60,000 bases of DNA, from contig NC_064039.1 of NCBI RefSeq assembly GCF_932526225.1, forward strand, positions 16,734,639 to 16,794,638, given 5' to 3'. Position 1 is the stretch's first letter. Every line of letters begins with the position of its first letter. Below the pieces are notes generated by a model that saw nothing but the letters and a program-made list of their open reading frames with translations, was not told the DNA's origin and made no database searches. The DNA is from Nematostella vectensis. Lineage: Eukaryota; Cnidaria; Anthozoa; Actiniaria; Edwardsiidae. Below are positions 13,308-24,300 of this stretch, one piece after another. A program made the translations under genes and the position numbers.

Positions 13308-13421
13308 CTACTTGTTTCATACTTTTGTACAATTCGTTTAGCCTACAAAGCAAACATAGATTTACTACTTGTTTCATACTTTTGTACAATTTATCTAGCC
13401 TACAAAGCAAACACACGATGA
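13308..13421 (+). repeat. 57-bp tandem duplication directly upstream of a start codon
   Basis: The sequence CTACTTGTTTCATAC through GCCTACAAAGCAAACA occurs twice with a 57-bp offset, the second copy ending a few bases before the ATG at 13418. Each copy ends in a pyrimidine-rich stretch and TAG or CTAG, so it could carry duplicated 5' UTR or 3' splice-site signals for the gene that follows. Confidence 0.85.
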
Positions 13422-16400
13422 AGAGGCTCTTTCACGCTTTTGTGGCCATCCTGTGCGTTCTCCTGCTTCTGCAAGAATTCGGGCAGGCGCATGGACCGGC
13501 CAGTAGATCATTATCAAGGAAGGAAACGTCGGGGGAAGATAGCGAGGGTGTTACGCCTGTAAAAGATGACGTCAAAAACAAACCGGGCAGAGAGCCTGCT
13601 AAAGAAAAACTTTACAAAGCAGGTGCTGCAATGATCGACTACAGTTTTATCATCATAGTCTATCATGGTTTATCATAATAGTTTATCACGGTTTATCATA
13701 GATTCATTATTGTTTTATCATTTTTTATCATAATTTATCATGGTTTACATCATAGTTTATGATGGATTTATTATTGTTTTATCATTGTTTATCATATTTT
13801 ATCATGTTTTATCATTATTCTATTGGGTATTATTGCAGTTTTATCATAGTTTACCATGTTTTGTATCAGGTTTGTCACGGAGTTTTATCGTGGATTTATC
13901 ATGGCATTTTGTCGTGGTTTTGCCATTGTTCTATCTTAGTTTATCATAGTCTATCATTGTCTGTCATAGTTGTTCATGGTTTTATCAAAGTTTATCATAA
14001 GTTATCACGGTTTATCGTGGTTTTATATTTTTATCACGGTTTTATCATATGTTGATTATTCATCACCCCACCATAATATTATTGTCATTCCCTTTTTTAT
14101 CTTTCTTGTAGCTTTTACTGAAAGCATAATCAGCTTTTTAAGACCTCAGAAAACAAAAGAACAGTCGCCTGGAAAGAAAGGTAACACAATATATTAATAT
14201 CCACGAATAAGAGATCAGACTGGGGTTCTTATAAAAAGACAGACAAAGCTTTTTATGTCTGTGCTTGAAATGCAAAATTTCAGTCTGTGGGTTCTTAATC
14301 TCTAGGTTTTAATACGCGGGTGTTTGTACACTTATTTCTAACAACCTCGCACTCGGAAATCAATGCATGGTAACTCGCAGTGCTTAGTGGGTAGCGTATA
14401 AATTGCTGAATCGTGGTATCTGAAAACCAGGCGAATGTTCACAGGAATGAACTGGAGCCTGGATTTGTTTTGATTTACGCTTATTTGCTTATACCCATGA
14501 AGCACTGCCGGCTACGGTAATGGATTTTCCGAGTGCAACCTGGAGATTGTCAGGCTTTACAATTGAATCTCCTATAACGGACACCATCTAGACCGAAACA
14601 TGTGTCCCGTTTAGGCTATGTGTGAAAAGTGCCCGCTAAAGAGAGATATATGCGCCTACATGGAGATTCGTTTTATGGAGCTTTAAATAAATTGTTTGAC
14701 AATTTTTCTCTCTAGGCTGGGCAGGCGCGCTTTTTAAAGGCTTCAAAATTGGTGTTAAAGTTACCGATTCACTGTTGACTGGCGTAGAGCTCTCTGCCGC
14801 TATTTACCATACAATCAAGGGATGCGCTGGGCCTCTAGGAGAACCCAATCTTGAGACCTACCAGAGAGACTTCGAGACCGTAAGGGACGAAGTAAAAACT
14901 CTCAGCGAGCGGGCGGACAAACTGCAGCAGGAAGGTACTATATTTCTTTCTAACCACTCGTTCATGGATAAAAGTTTAATATTCTTATTATGTGTGTTTC
15001 ATCAGCTGAAAGAGATCACCTATGGGTGGAAAAGGTTGTTAATCAGTTTAACCAGATTGTGGACGGGCTCATACGCATTGATAAAGAGCAAGAAAATCTA
15101 ATTAAAGCCATCCATCCTAGCGTGCGAGATGCCATGCGCGACGGAATAGCCGACATCAAGGTACCAGTCCATAACGTCGTGATCATCATCATTTTCATCA
15201 TTATTATCATCGTCGTCATCATTATCGTCTTCATTATCATCACCATCATCGTCATCATCATTATCATTATCATCATCAGCAGCAGCATTAGCAGCATCTT
15301 TATAAGCGGCAGCAGCATTATCGTCATCATCATTATCGTCGCCAATCCTCTCCCTAACACATCGTCATATTTCTTTTTTGATGCACCAAGTTTATCCGCG
15401 TGCATCACAAATGACGTCCGTCTAGAACATTCTTAAACATTATAGTTTTGCTAAAATCTTTTAAGTATAAATGCAGCTTTAAACATTTTTGGTCTTCATC
15501 CTTGGTTACATCCTAAAGATTTTGTGTCTTATAACATTTGAACACTGTCCAAACCTCAATAGACGATAATGAAAAAGAATAACAACACTGCGAATGGTGT
15601 GGTGTACACGGAGCTGCTGGAAGGCTACAACTCCGCGCTAGAGAACGCCCTGTCTATCGGCGCCCCGGCAACAGCTCTCGCTTTTCCTGCGGCTCGTCGT
15701 CTGTACCAACTCGTAAAGAAGAGGCAAGCTGCCAGAAAAATCATGGAGGTTAGTCCGTTAGCATGATTCTATGTTACATATTACTTCGCCCTGCCTAGCT
15801 AACACAAGACGTGACCATATTTTTGCATCCCCCTTGACACCTACATGAAACCTACCGAGTTTGGTTGCCATAGGATGTTTCCTTCGTGAAATATAGATAT
15901 ATTTTATTTTGATGACGTCAGCATATTTTGCTTCTAGTGACGTCATCAATGACGTCACAATCACGTGACTATATTTATGCACCCCCTTGACACATACATG
16001 ACACATACCAAATTTGGTTGTCATATGATGTTTCGTTTAGGAGATATGTGACGTCACACAACACGTTACCATATTGTTACATGACACGTGACAATTACCG
16101 AGTTTGGTTGCCATATGATGTTAACTTCGTGAAATATAGATATTTTTTTTATTTTGATGACGTTAGCATAATCTTGCTTCTAGTGACGTAATCGGTGACG
16201 TCACCAATCACGTGACCAAAATTTTGGCATTTGGCGTTGTGGCATTATAGTTTGATATTACATCCAGCCCTTGTTACATTTTCAAAAGGCCAGTGAATGT
16301 GTATTTTTATTATGCAGACTTTACTTATGTTTCTACTCTACAGATTTCGGTTGCAGAGAATGTCAAGATTAAAGCCTCATCTTCAATGGACCGGATATAC

Positions 16401-19400
16401 CAACAAACCAAGATCGGGAGGTTTATTGGCAGTTCTAAAGCAAGAATCTCAAATATGAAGAGAAATTTTAAGAGTCGTTTTGCAACCGCTTCGAAGCTGG
16501 CAGGTTATTTCAAAAAAGGACTCAAAGCGGGATTTGGTTTAGCCAGAACAGGTATGCGCGCTTGCACGTATTGTATTGTATTGTAACGTATTGCTTCCGA
16601 GCTAGAGCAGACTTACTATTAATTGCTTGACGGAATGTACCTACAGCAGATGATGAACTTTTACTTGCTTGACGGAATGTAGCTGTCAATTTACACGATG
16701 TTATTACTTACAGACAATAGGCGATTTGCACTAAAAAATCACGTGATATTTTGAGTGGCAAGCTCACGATCAAAACCGTACGCCAAAGAGTGAAATAAAA
16801 GATTTCCATGAAAACATTTCCTTTTTGAAATTGAAAGTTTTTGGCTGATCCTTTAGCAATGAATACGTTGCTTTTATCTGTTTGCATTTTTCCGCTAAAA
16901 GTATCTGCGCGCGAGTACATTTACAAAGTATCGTGATCCTGGCGGTGGAGGCGAGAATTTCAACCGATTAACTGACACAGCGTGCAACAAGGCATATCAG
17001 AAATTCGTCAAGCGAGGACGTGGTCGTCACGTGGGAAGATTAGTGAATCCCTCGTGCGTCAACCCACTCCACCCCGCCCAACGTAAAGAAGGGTCTCCAG
17101 TTTTAGACCTTTGAAGCTAAAGCATCAAAACGCTTTTTTTCGTGTTGAAATCTTTATTAAAAAAGAAGTATTTAATAACCCTATTATGCTTTTCAGGCTT
17201 TGGGATCTTTATGATGATAAAATCTCAAGAGCATTGTGCGAAAGTTAGAGAGCATGCGTATGAGGCTCTGGGCGAGATGACGAAGAGTCGAAACACCATT
17301 AGCAGTCAGATGGCGAATATTACCCGACATCTTGATATCATGGACAAGGTAGGAATTACACAAGGTTGGATCCAGGATTTCCTGAAAAGAGAGGGGGATG
17401 GAGTAACAGGGGTAAGGGGGGAGGACAAGATTCCTCTGTATGGAGGGCTTTATTAATCCAGTACCTGTCGGGACCTCCTTAATAGTCCCGGTACCCCTTC
17501 GGTGTCGTGGACAGAGGAAAAATTGGAGCTTAGGAGAGATATAAACGGATATATGTATTGTCGGTGCCTGCCTGTCATTCTGATGTTTGTTTGTTTTTTA
17601 ATCTCTAATACTAGGCATGGGGGTATCTCAAGTCGAACATAACCGATGGCACCTTCCTGGATTCCGTGTCTGATGTGGGCGAGATGGTTGACGACCTTAA
17701 GGAGAGAAGTGACGATATGAAGAAGGTCGCCACAGGAATAAAGAACTTCGTCCGGGACATAAAAGGGGCAACCAGCAACTACAATCTGACCTTTGAACTT
17801 GCTAAAAAACTAAAAGAGGATCTAAAAAGGTTAGGAAAAGCGATTACGTATGTTAATCCTTGGAAAAGACTACGAGGCAGCTAAAAATATTTTGTTTTAA
17901 CAACATGTATTTTGTATTTGTCCCAGGGTTCCGTTTACAGTTAGTTGCTACTCGGCCAAATACAGGATTATCAACAGGATCATCGCCGGCTGCAAGCAGG
18001 GCCAAGGAGGTAGATCGTTTGACGAGTGGTACAACAAAGAGCAGAGTGGCTACGAAGACAATGAGTATGACCCAGAAAATCCGGACAACTGCGTCGATAA
18101 AGTCGGCTTCAGGTTCATCCGTAAGCAAGATGTGGAAAGCGCATTGATCGATTCCGCGCAGAGAGACGGGTTCAGCACGAATTGTAAACTCAACGATAAG
18201 AAATTGGTAGAGCTAGTTTGCTTTCATAAGACTGATGGAGGCTTGTCTAACGAGGTTATCTATACTCAAATGTGGCGAGATTCTAAACTAAAACAAGAAG
18301 ATATCAAAGAGCTTGTGCAAAAGTGCACCCCGAGCACGAAGCATCTGTCCGACAAACAGAAGCAAGAGATTTGCTGGGAGCGGAAGACTAGAAGCAACCA
18401 AGATATTGCTAAGGAGGAGAGGTATCAACTGCAAAAGGTTAGTGTGATATCAGTTTTCTGCATACTGTAACTTTATCAAGAATTTAGCATTCTTGAACAA
18501 AAGTTATATTCCTGTGTAATTATTTTACTTAAAAGACGTGTTGTGAAATTATTGCAAGATATCCACATAAACTGAGTGGCTTAAGTTTTTTTGCCTTTTT
18601 TATTTACAAATTTATTAAGAGCTCCGCTCCGCTTCCAAATCTACTTAAACACGGTTGTGTTTTTCGGCATATTTATGTAAAAGGCCAATCATGGCCAGCC
18701 GCCCATTTTGAACGGATAAAATACAGCATTGTCAGAATTGATTATGAGAACAGAAATGATCTTTGATCCTTTCAGGTTGAAGCCGTCACCTGTCCCTGGC
18801 CCCTAATGAAATTTCAGAAACGAATGGTGTGCTTTTTCAGAGACAAACAGAAAAAAACCGACGCGTTTATCGCGGACAAGTTGAAGGTCGATGTCTCGCA
18901 AGTTGCTGCCGTCACTTGTCCCAGACCGAGTAAAGACTCATCCAAGAAGCACAGGCGTCGAGGTTAGTCTTGTGAAAATTTGTAGAGAGAGCAAGCCTGG
19001 ACGGATAAACAAAAAATATATAATTTATGCTTTTCTCTCTCGCAATTAAAAGGTAAAATGCTGCTTTTCCTGAAGCTAGTTTACTGGGCCCAACCCCCAT
19101 CAATGTAGACCACACCATTTCTTGGACTTAATTGGCTATGTGCAACGCCCAAAGCCGTATTTAATATAATTCTTTTTTCACTTTATATTTACAATATTTT
19201 TCAATTATCCCAGTAAAGGTGAGGGCAACAAAACGCAACCAACTTGATAACTCTAAAATCTGATAGTGTGAGGAGGAGATAAAAGGGGAGGTGGTGGGTC
19301 AAAAAACACTTCTGTTCTCAACGAGTTACAGAAGCCAAGTGATCCTTGCTAAGAGGTCACGTGTATGAGATAATGCACAATTAATTGACCCACCTCTTTG

Positions 19401-22400
19401 TCCTCCTAACAACAGACATGGTGTTGACACGCGACCACAAATAATATTACATAACATACATGCTACTAAACAGTGCTCGAAATAAAGCATAAAAATTCTA
19501 TTTGCAAACAAATGTTTCCTTTATGCTTTTCTCTCTCGCAATTAAAAGGTAAAATGCTGCTTTTCCTGAAGCTAGTTTACTGGGCACAACCTCCATCAAT
19601 GTAGACCACACCATTGTATGGACTTAATTGGCTATGGGCCACGCCTAAAGCCGAATTTAATATAATTCTTTTTTCACTTGATATTTACAATATTTTTCAA
19701 TTATCTTAGCCCAGTAAAGGTGAGGGCAACAAAACGCCAAAAGCATCACAAATATGATGCTAGCCCCACCCAAAGGATAAACAGCACATACTTAGAAAAA
19801 ACAACCTTATTGATAACTATAATCCAACTGTTATTGACAAATCATTGGCTCTGAAATAGAGAACCCCGCTGCCCTTGCTAGACAAGGCCCCACTTCAGAG
19901 CCAAGAATGAATGGCAACTGCCCTTGAAAATTGCGTAAAAGGTATGCAGCATTCAACCTGCCGCCTTTGCTAGCCAGATACCAAGTTGAAAGTGTTAATG
20001 TACTCTTGACCCTGAAACGAAATCTCCGCTGCCCTTGCTAGACAAAGAATCAGTTCAGGGCCAAGAGTGAAGGACAACTCCCCCTGCAAGTTGCCTTCTG
20101 GTTCTAAACAGTTGAGGACACTGAATGGATGCGAATATATTTAAGAAATTCATTGGATTTCCAGCGGCCTAAGGCCCTAATCTGCGTATCGGACGTGCCA
20201 GCATCTGCAGCATTAGAAGCAGCCCTATTCTAAAACTATGGCCCTTGTATCTGGAGGGGTCCAACCCACATGATTTAATGGCAACTGAAAGCCTGTCCGT
20301 AAATTCTGATCTAGGTACACAGGGGAACCATCCGCAGAAATAAAAATAGGTCCTGGCCCACTACCCCGGAGAGATAAATACTTCATAATATGTTGTACCG
20401 CACAAACATCATTCCTACGCGAGACTTCGATTGAAAATGGGTGCTGATTGTAACTATGCTTAAAATTACCAAAGGTAAGCTTAAGAGCTACAATTTCCTT
20501 TTGTTCATTGACCATTTTGGTAATTTGATGGATAGCAAGAGGAGGATTACCTTTGTTACCCGAGAAGGTGGTTATCTCACCAACTCGTAAGAAGGCATGA
20601 AAAGCTAATAGACACATAGCTAGGAACCGCGCAATAAGAAAACTACTCTAGGAGTAGCCTCTATGAGTCTATGAAGAATTGGGAGGGTAATTGGAAGGCG
20701 CGAATCTAAACGGAAACCTATTTCTCCGTAACCCTTAAGCATCTGCAAAATGAAAAAGGCTTTAGAAGGGTCTGGCAAATCTGAGAGCCTATGTAGATAG
20801 CCTAAGGCTGAAACATAGGTATTCACTGTTGCGGGAGCATAATTCTTGTCAAAAAGATATGCTATGAACAAAGCTAATGTGGGAGGTGAAATAGGAAGGG
20901 TTGCTGAAAAGGCAATGTTGGTAGCATAAATGAACTGAGAAAAAAGGTTCCAAGCTCTCCTATAAATTGGCATAGAAGATGGCTGTAAGCTAGATTGCAA
21001 TAGCTTAGTTACAACAGTTGCAAGTTCTGAGGCTGCAGATGGGCTGGAATCTCCGCTGGCAGCTGATCCACTGTGGGAGGAGCCATTAACCTGAATCTCT
21101 AAAGCTGTAAACGAGATAAGGAGTCGGCTAAGCTGTTCCGAACACCAGGAATGTGTTTCGCCTTGAAAAATATGTTATTTTTCAGAACTAATTGCCGAAC
21201 AAAAAACATCAATTCTTTATCCTTACAGGACTGCTTATTTATCACATGTACTAATGCTTCATTATCAGTCAAGAATAGGATACACTTATTGCTCATGTCA
21301 TTGCCCCAGAGTAGGAGACTGAGAACTATGGGATAAAACTCCAATATCACAATGTTACGATGCTTCCAGCTGTCTGGCCATGTACCATAGCACCATTTAT
21401 TTCCGAAAACAGCCCCAAAGCCTATAGCTCCAGATGCATCTGTGTATAACTTAAGCTTATCAGAACTGTGCCAGGTATCCTCCAAAAAGAATGATTTACC
21501 ATTGAAATCTTCAAGAAAACACTGCCAAACCCTTAAATCTGCCTTGACCTCCTTTGACAACCTAATGTAATGCAAAGGCAAATTGATGCCTATTGTCGAA
21601 TCGATAAGTCTCCTAAGAAGTGCACGGCCTGGGACCACCACTGAACAAGTTCAGTAGGCCATTCAAAGACTGTAGTGCCCTCAATGTGACTTTCTTCCTA
21701 GTCAGAAATTTAGAGATGGTATCCAAACACTTATGAATCTTGTCTACAGGCAGCCGTGCTTCAAACAGTATAGTATCTAGTTCAATTCCAGCAAAGGATA
21801 ATGTAGTGGAAGGCCCAAGTGTCTTTTCAGGGGCTATTGGGACTCCCAAATAATTACAAACATCCAAACATCCAACACCCAAGTGTTGACTTGGAGAAAT
21901 GAAAAGAAAATCATCTAGTAGGTGGACTACCTGTGGTATTTGCAATTTCTCCAAAGCTATCTACTCCAAGGCAGTGCTGAATAACTCAAATGTTTTGCAA
22001 GAGCTATAGCAGCCCATGGGCATGCAACGATCATGATAGTAAAACTCTTTCCATTGCATACCAAGTAAATTATAATCCTGAGGTCGGATAGGAATAATTC
22101 TAAAGGCATTTTTGATTTCGGTTTTAGTAAAAAAAAAAACCGCCCTGCAGCCTTAATCTTGGAAATGACATCCCCAATCGTGGCATAGCGCACTGTGGAA
22201 TGGTCCGATGAAATGCCATCATTCATAGACAAGCCCTTAGGGTATGACAGGTGATGAATTGATCTGAAGTCCTCAGACAACTTCTTGGGTACCAAACCTA
22301 GGGGCGAAACCCTGAAAGGGACCAAGGGTGGAGTGACGAAAGGTCCGGCTAAACGCCCAGCTTGCAATTCTTTTACAAGTTTTTGATCTACGGCCTCAGG

Positions 22401-24048
22401 ATTGTCCTTGGTGGACAACAAGTTACCAGAAACTGCCGACTCACGACTGCCCTCATAGTGAAAAGCAAAACCAAACTGAAAACCGTTGAAAGGAATAGAA
22501 ACCTTAACAGCATCATAACCTACTAATAATGAGGCCAACCTATCAGCACTGACAGGAGTGGGTAGCCCAAGACCTTGGTTGTTGTGGTTTAGCCTGGGGC
22601 CTTGCAGCCGGGGACTGATTGGAGGTTCTCTTAGGGGCACAAAAAGTACAGGCCCCTCGCCTGTGGTCGCCATCACACTTATGGCACTTGTGTTTGTAAC
22701 CACAGTCACTTGAACATGGGTTATCCCTACTAAATCGATAGCAATATCCCCTAACAAGACTGTTCCCCCTCAAATTCCGGCTCTCATGCTGCGGTTTAGC
22801 TGAAGAATGTAGGGCAGGTCGCTGTGACCGGAGCCAGAGCTCCCAGTGCGTGTTTTGCCAGGGGTAAGCACTTGGCTGACCCTGGCGCAAAAACCTAAAA
22901 TTCTCATCGTAGTACCTCCAATCATGTCCCCGGCTGGCAAGGTCCTGAATGGTCTCGCCGTATTTCATGAGAGCAGGGGCCTCATGACAATACTTTTGGG
23001 TATAGACACCCACAAAAATATAAAAACATGATACCCAATTTTCTATGCTTAAAATATTTTTTTGGTTTTACTGACTGGCTCAACGTTTAACGCTGACATG
23101 GGCCCGTTTTGGGAGGCTGAGAGAGTAAGCTGGTATTTCCCTTCTAGGATGGGATTGGCCAGCAGCAGCCCAAACTCGACAAACTCATTTTGTTAAATTT
23201 TGGCTTATCGGATACCCTGGCATCTACCGGCAAACTGGGAGAGGAGAAGAGGTTACCTGGCATAGCAGCAGGACCTGTACCTTGCATCGCAGGTTGGCCG
23301 GTGTGAGCTGCTCGTGCTGCGGCAATAGCCTCCTCCACAATCACTTCACTTTGACGACTGTTATGAGCTACCTGACGAGACACATATTAGCCAGTTTCTC
23401 TAAACCACGACGTGAAAAAATAAATACTCGCATTGATATTCAGGGAGGTAGCATTTGCACTGAAAAGTCAAAATGTTTTTTTTCGCAAAACATTGTCTTA
23501 AGCGGAACTAAACCAGTCGAAACTAGTTTGAAAAAGTTTCTTGCAACACTGTCCGCAATGTCAGCTTAAAGATCCAGCATCCTGCAGCTTCTCCTCGCAC
23601 TCCTCGGCTCCCAGTTTCACCACTTCCGGTCGTATTTGACTAGTACCTGGTCTTACTTTCTGATTATTAACCCTGTAATAGAACAAACGTGAGAGAAGTA
23701 TAGAAGTCCGCTCGTAAGGCCTAACATGGTTGGCTAGATTACCCTCATTGTTCTATTGTATTCCCGTTCTTCGTCTGTGTTGCATCAATCCAAACCAATC
23801 CAATGTGTTGAAATCTTCCGACAGCTTCTACATGGCCCATACGTGAGGCTGCTAAACCTTTCAAAGATCTCTATGAAATATCATAATTTATCCCATTAAT
23901 TACACCATTTTGCACATATGTTTATCACTTTGCTGCGCCTCCCATCCCTTCCTCTAGTTCTTTGCACACTAAACACTGCCCTCTACACACTGTCCAATAA
24001 AGGCTGAAATGATTTTAACGTGTTTTATTCCTTTTTATTTCAGGTTGA
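13418..24048 (+). CDS. Secreted, largely helical multi-exon protein with basic Lys/Arg tail, 703 aa, 11 coding exons
   Basis: I do not recognise a named family. Exons: 13418-13622, 14112-14180, 14716-14934, 15006-15160, 15563-15748, 16344-16551, 17197-17348, 17615-17829, 17927-18437, 18776-18962 and 24044-24048. All junctions are GT/AG and in phase, summing to 2112 nt (703 codons plus stop). Residues 1 to about 25 form a signal peptide (MKRLFHAFVAILCVLLLLQE). A charged linker follows, then long amphipathic helical segments. Hydrophobic Gly/Ala stretches occur in exon 3, near ALSIGAPATALAFPA in exon 5, and at the exon 6/7 junction (GLKAGFGLARTG then FGIFMMI). Exons 9-10 carry a Cys-containing repeat of about 41 aa (ICWERKT..N..IA; VCFFRD....DAFIAD). 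The tail is KKHRRR-Gly; the last exon adds only one codon completion and a stop. Long helices with an apolar segment recall alpha-type pore-forming proteins, but that is speculation. Exon 1 uses a weaker GTGCTG donor. Confidence 0.82.
13640..14060. repeat. Degenerate TTTATCAT minisatellite in intron 1
   Basis: Irregular repeats of TTTATCAT(A/G)G/T-type words fill most of the first intron of the 703-aa gene. The open frames here are rich in Phe, Tyr, His and Leu only because of the repeat. Confidence 0.85.
15178..15345. repeat. (ATC)n-rich microsatellite in intron 4
   Basis: Runs of ATCATC with GTC and AGC interruptions lie just after the donor at 15161. No coding role. Confidence 0.9.
15775..16240. 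repeat. Dispersed repeat rich in TGACGTCA and CACGTGAC, intron 5
   Basis: Three diverged sub-units read roughly CACCCCCTTGACAC-ATACATGACAC-CTACC-AAGTTTGGTTG, followed by TGACGTCA palindromes and CACGTGAC. The same words recur at 47400-47770, so this is a genomic repeat family rather than a gene-specific enhancer. TGACGTCA is the CREB/ATF consensus. Confidence 0.7.
16552..17196. other. Intron 6 of the 703-aa gene; nothing else recognised
   Basis: Contains a short direct repeat, TTGCTTGACGGAATGTA, at about 16622 and 16663. No exon-like sequence. Confidence 0.5.
19022..19740 (-). repeat. Pair of ~225-bp direct repeats flanking a ~260-bp spacer (candidate split direct repeats)
   Basis: TATGCTTTTCTCTCTCGCAA through GTGAGGGCAACAAAACGC occurs at 19022-19245 and again at 19510-19740 with few differences. 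The spacer contains an inverted pair (AGGAGGAGATAAAAGG... and ...CTTTGTCCTCCT). In Ngaro elements the 3' end is B1-A2-B2, and this layout would fit. I could not find the matching A1 at the 5' end. Confidence 0.6.
19842..20067 (-). other. Two similar stem-loops in the 3' untranslated part of the Ngaro-like element
   Basis: Hairpin 1 (19842-19910) pairs CATTGGCTCTGAA with TTCAGAGCCAAGAATG. Hairpin 2 (20003-20067) pairs CTCTTGACCCTGAA with TTCAGGGCCAAGAG. The loops share CCGCTGCCCTTGCTAGACAA. The stems differ in sequence but remain paired, which suggests that the fold is kept. Confidence 0.7.
20104..21000 (-). pseudogene. Tyrosine recombinase of the Ngaro-like element, frameshifted
   Basis: Would catalyse integration of the circular cDNA intermediate. 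The N-terminal SAM-like part (IYRRAWNLFSQFIYATN, NTYVSALGYLHR) is at 20620-21000. The catalytic part follows, with the first Arg in AFLRVGEI. Downstream, in different frames, the HxxR box (HSFRIG near 20230) and the terminal GRWKSNEFLKYIR with the nucleophilic Tyr (near 20140) can be read, ending at a stop at 20104. A break lies near 20620 and at least two single-base shifts lie around 20225-20240, so it is not functional as it stands. Confidence 0.85.
21099..21641 (-). pseudogene. RNase H domain of the Ngaro-like element
   Basis: Degrades the RNA strand of RNA/DNA hybrids. The motifs LYTDASGAIGFGAVF (first Asp), a Glu in NIVILEFYPIVLSL, LFLTDNEALVHVIN (third acidic residue) and a C-terminal HIPGVRNSLADSLSRLQL are all present, so the catalytic set appears complete. 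It reads in a different frame from the upstream reverse transcriptase, which ends near 21613, meaning a frameshift separates two domains that are normally fused. Confidence 0.85.
21613..22757 (-). pseudogene. Reverse transcriptase domain of the Ngaro-like element, split at about 21955
   Basis: Fingers and palm motifs are seen: GRLAGPFVTPPLVPFRVSPLG, then LVPKKLSEDFRSIHHLSYP, then CPWAAIALAKHL, and in the next open segment the active-site box VVHLLDDFLFIS (variant LLDD for YxDD). It continues to LNGLLNLFSGG. The two halves (21957-22757 and 21613-21954) are separated by a stop. A poly-A-like run near 22128 may add a slippage change (Phe-Phe-Phe). Confidence 0.85.
22543..23380 (-). pseudogene. 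Gag-like protein of the Ngaro-like element, fragmented
   Basis: The open part at 22543-23013 has the sequence WRYYDENFRFLRQ followed by PWQNTHWELW, a pattern shared with the fragment at 50213-51354. It then has a Cys/His cluster (CSSDCGYKHKCHKCDGDHRR) and a proline-rich C-terminus. An upstream short open part (23144 to about 23380) may be its N-terminus. It overlaps the start of the reverse transcriptase frame. Confidence 0.7.
23368..24043 (+). other. Remainder of intron 10 of the 703-aa gene
   Basis: The first ~170 bp is similar to 28310-28450 in the paralogous exon set, showing that both introns descend from one sequence. No exon is seen before the acceptor at 24043. Confidence 0.65.
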
Positions 24049-24300
24049 TGTCTGGTAGACGTTGATAATAAAAGCAATTAAGGAAGGAATATCGAACGCA
24101 TGTCAAGGGCATTGCTACTTAAATAAAATAACTGTTTCCACTCCTTGTGAAACAGAGAACTCGTTGCGTGTCCTATTTTTGTTTGTCCCTCCCTACCTTT
24201 TCTATTTCTCTCTTACTCTACCCAAAACCCAGATTCTTTATTTTTTTACCAGATCTTTAATCATAAATCTGAATTGCATTGTGAGAACTGTACGTTAAAA
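24049..24300 (+). other. 3' UTR of the 703-aa gene with AATAAA at 24122
   Basis: Follows the stop completed at 24046-24048. An AATAAA hexamer lies at 24122-24127, and the surrounding sequence (CGCATGTCAA, CTTGTGAAACAGAGAACTCG) is conserved in the paralogous 3' exon at 37370-37540. Confidence 0.75.

Larger units (their letters stand above)
18985..23367 (-). mobile_element. Ngaro-like tyrosine-recombinase retrotransposon inserted in intron 10
   Basis: The - strand order is gag-like zinc-finger protein, reverse transcriptase, RNase H, tyrosine recombinase, with no methyltransferase. This matches Ngaro-type rather than classical DIRS elements. The insertion limits come from comparison with the paralogous intron after 28228. 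There the exon is followed within about 80 bp by sequence (TTTCTCTAAACCACGACGTG) that here appears only at about 23380. The element is about 4.4 kb and is broken by several frameshifts. Its 3' side has a pair of direct repeats, 19022-19245 and 19505-19740, of the kind expected for split direct repeats. Confidence 0.78.

Noticed and set aside
13740-14055. Phe/Tyr/His-rich proteins
   Set aside because: Product of the TTTATCAT repeat in intron 1.
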